Below, in pieces: positions 37,991 through 39,613 of a DNA stretch of 39,613 bases. Position numbers and translations under genes: made by a program. The first letter of the stretch is position 1. Each line of letters begins with the position of its first letter. The notes under the pieces are model-generated. The model was given only the letters and a program-made list of their open reading frames with translations, did no database searches and was not told the DNA's origin. Source of the stretch: DATKXO01 sp035528995 (GTDB lineage Bacteria; Planctomycetota; Phycisphaerae; UBA1845); NCBI GenBank assembly GCA_035528995.1, contig DATKXO010000458.1, positions 1 to 39,613 of the forward strand. The letters run 5' to 3'.

Positions 37991-38638
37991 ATGAAGAAGG
38001 GCCTGATTGGACGCAAGTTGGGAATGACCCGCATCTATAACGAGGCGGGCGAGATGATGCCGGTGACGGTGATCGAAGCCGGACCTTGCACGGTGCTCCA
38101 GATCAGGACCGCGGAAACGGATGGTTACGACGCCCTGCAACTGGGCTTCGAGGACGCCAGGCCGCACCGTTCGACGAAGCCGCTGATCGGGCACGCCGCG
38201 GCTGCCGGGACCGGGCCGAAGCGCGTCTTACGGGAGGTCCGTCAGGACGGTCCGACGGATCACGCGGTGGGCGACGTTCTGACCGTGGGGCTGTTCGAGG
38301 AAGGGCAGATCAAGCACGTGGACGTCACGGGCGTGTCCAAGGGTCGCGGCTTCTCGGGCGTGATGCGTCGGCATGGCTTCGGCGGCCAGCGGGCGTCGCA
38401 CGGTGTGGAGCGCAAACACCGCAGCCCGGGCAGTATCGGCGGCAGCGCTCCGTTGGGGCGTGGTCGATCGGTCCGCAAGGGCAAGCGGATGCCCGGCCAG
38501 TTCGGCAACGTCCGGTGCACGGCCCGTAACCAGATTTTGGTGTCGGTTGACGCGGAGAAGAACCTCCTGGTGATCAGGGGCAGCGTGCCCGGGCACAACG
38601 GCGGTCTGGTGCTGGTCCGCGAGTCGGTGATCGGTTGA
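37991..38638 (+). CDS. rplC: 50S ribosomal protein L3
   Basis: 215 residues. The start at 37991 gives the canonical MKKGLIGRKLGMTRIYNEAG; the GTG or ATG codons upstream (37916 on) would add residues not seen in L3. Conserved GVSKGRGFSGVMRRHGFGG and the basic GSAPLGRGRSVRKGKRMPGQ loop, which reaches the peptidyl-transferase centre, are present. The ribosome-binding site is weak. The stop overlaps the rplD start. Confidence 0.96.
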   Translation: MKKGLIGRKLGMTRIYNEAGEMMPVTVIEAGPCTVLQIRTAETDGYDALQLGFEDARPHRSTKPLIGHAAAAGTGPKRVLREVRQDGPTDHAVGDVLTVGLFEEGQIKHVDVTGVSKGRGFSGVMRRHGFGGQRASHGVERKHRSPGSIGGSAPLGRGRSVRKGKRMPGQFGNVRCTARNQILVSVDAEKNLLVIRGSVPGHNGGLVLVRESVIG

Positions 38639-39303
38639 GCGAAGCGATGCTCGAGTTACCGGTATACAACATGGAAGGGCAGCAGACCGGATCGGTCCAG
38701 ATCGATCCTCAGATCCTGGGCGATCGGGTGCGCCCGCAGCTGCTGAAGCAGGCGATCGTGACCTACCAGGCCAATCGCCGGCAGGGCAGTGCCCGCACTC
38801 GGAACCGCGGCCGGGTGTCCGGTTCGACCCGCAAGATCTACCGTCAGAAGGGGACCGGCAACGCCCGGATGGGCACGGTTCGGTCGCCCATCCGTCGGGG
38901 CGGCGGGGTGACTTTCGCGAAACAGAACCTGGTGTTCGACCGGACGCTGCCCAAGAAGATGCGGCGTCTGGCCCGCAACAACGCCATTCTGGCCAAGATT
39001 CTGTCGCAGGACGCTCTGGTGGTGGAGGGGCTGGCGTTCGAGGAGCCCAAGACCAAGCGGATGGGCGAGCTGCTTCGCGGGGTGGGCGCCTCCAGGGGGT
39101 GCTTGCTGGCGCTGCACCAGCCGGACGACAATGTCGTGCTGAGCGGGCGCAATCTGCCCAAGACGGACGTGCGTCTGGTGCAGGACTTGAACGCCTACGA
39201 GATTCTACGTCGCAAGAAGCTGATCCTGAGCAGGCCGGCTTTCGAGGTGTTGACCAATGACCCGGTGACGCTCCGCTCGGGCAGGGGGGCCGACCGGGTG
39301 TGA
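38635..39303 (+). CDS. rplD: 50S ribosomal protein L4
   Basis: 222 residues if begun at TTG 38635, which overlaps the rplC stop by 4 bases (TTGA); ATG 38647 is the alternative and would begin MLELPVYNMEG, close to the usual L4 start. The exit-tunnel loop (RNRGRVSGSTRKIYRQKGTGNAR in part, RSPIRRGGGVTF) is conserved. L4 can repress the S10 operon in E. coli; whether it does so here is unknown. The last 10 residues are a short variable tail. Confidence 0.93.
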   Translation: MSEAMLELPVYNMEGQQTGSVQIDPQILGDRVRPQLLKQAIVTYQANRRQGSARTRNRGRVSGSTRKIYRQKGTGNARMGTVRSPIRRGGGVTFAKQNLVFDRTLPKKMRRLARNNAILAKILSQDALVVEGLAFEEPKTKRMGELLRGVGASRGCLLALHQPDDNVVLSGRNLPKTDVRLVQDLNAYEILRRKKLILSRPAFEVLTNDPVTLRSGRGADRV

Positions 39304-39314
39304 CGGTTGCGGTT

Positions 39315-39613
39315 ATGGATATCTACCACATTGTCAAGCGTCCGTTGGTCACCGAAAAGGGGACGCACCAGAGCCATGCGTCGCACGAGGCTACCCGCAC
39401 GCAGCGGGCTCGCGGTGGCTCCTACGCTTTTGAGGTACACCCGGACGCGTCCAAGCCGATGATCCGTCAGGCCATCGAGAAGATCTACAACGTGAAGGTT
39501 CTTTCGGTGCGTACGTCGAACCGGCGCGGCAAGCGGCGTCGGGTGCGTTACAAGACCGGCGAGACGGCGCGCTGGAAGAAGGCGGTGGTCGTGCTGCACG
39601 CCGACCACCACAT
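39315..39613 (+). CDS. rplW: 50S ribosomal protein L23, cut by the window end
   Basis: The first 99 residues or so of L23: MDIYHIVKRPLVTEKGTHQS, then YAFEVHPDASKPMIRQAIEK and YNVKVLSVRTSNRRGKRRR; the stop lies beyond the window. Between TEKG and YAFEV there is a His/Ala/Arg-rich stretch about ten residues longer than usual. An in-frame GTG at 39300 overlaps the rplD stop (GTGA) and could be the true start, giving five more residues. L23 lines the tunnel exit and binds trigger factor and SRP. Confidence 0.93.
   Translation, partial: MDIYHIVKRPLVTEKGTHQSHASHEATRTQRARGGSYAFEVHPDASKPMIRQAIEKIYNVKVLSVRTSNRRGKRRRVRYKTGETARWKKAVVVLHADHH

Overview
The window is a contiguous, GC-rich bacterial chromosome segment. 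Its gene content fits Planctomycetota, most likely a Phycisphaerae-like lineage. The clues are secreted proteins with dockerin-type repeats, a PEP-CTERM sorting tag, a GEGEGE/AEAEAE linker with Ca-binding thrombospondin type-3 repeats, an spd-type EF-G, and many atypical TTG/GTG starts. No 16S gene is present, so the assignment is inferred from protein character only.

Left half (1-18980): an accessory, mostly cell-envelope region in short transcription units. It opens with a predicted outer-membrane barrel (317-1318). A minus-strand pair follows, an alginate-export-like barrel and a lipoprotein joined by a TGATG overlap, then a UbiB/ABC1-type kinase. A secreted-protein cluster comes next: a dockerin-repeat protein, then two tandem paralogues that share an N-terminal domain but carry different C-terminal sorting tags (PEP-CTERM at 7664-8398; acidic linker plus TSP3 repeats plus Cys-containing hydrophobic tag at 8764-9975). 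Beyond these are a TMTC-like membrane glycosyltransferase with TPRs, divergent from a small lipoprotein, and a tandem ACT-domain protein. A minus-strand operon encodes an ArnT/PMT-like glycosyltransferase, a small membrane protein and a sulfatase-fold enzyme lacking the formylglycine motif. A bitopic coiled-coil protein with Wzz-like topology ends this half.

Right half (19095-39613): the core gene-expression supercluster, all on the plus strand: tRNA-Thr(GGT)-tuf-rpmG-tRNA-Trp(CCA)-secE-nusG-rplK-rplA-rplJ-rplL-rpoB-[GNAT-like gene]-rpoC-rpsL-rpsG-fusA-rpsJ-rplC-rplD-rplW (cut by the window end). The rif, str and S10 clusters therefore run together. Good -35/-10 promoters lie before tRNA-Thr/tuf, between rpsL and rpsG, and before rpsJ. 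A T8-ending hairpin precedes fusA and a second T8 tract follows it.

Points that stand out: a GNAT-like gene wedged between rpoB and rpoC; an EF-Tu whose switch I lacks the near-universal RGITI signature (KILTI instead); an EF-G of spd character; the twin secreted proteins with different anchors; and a 14-bp perfect palindrome on the -35 box of the first gene. No CRISPR array, insertion sequence, integrase, phage or recognisable defence system was seen.
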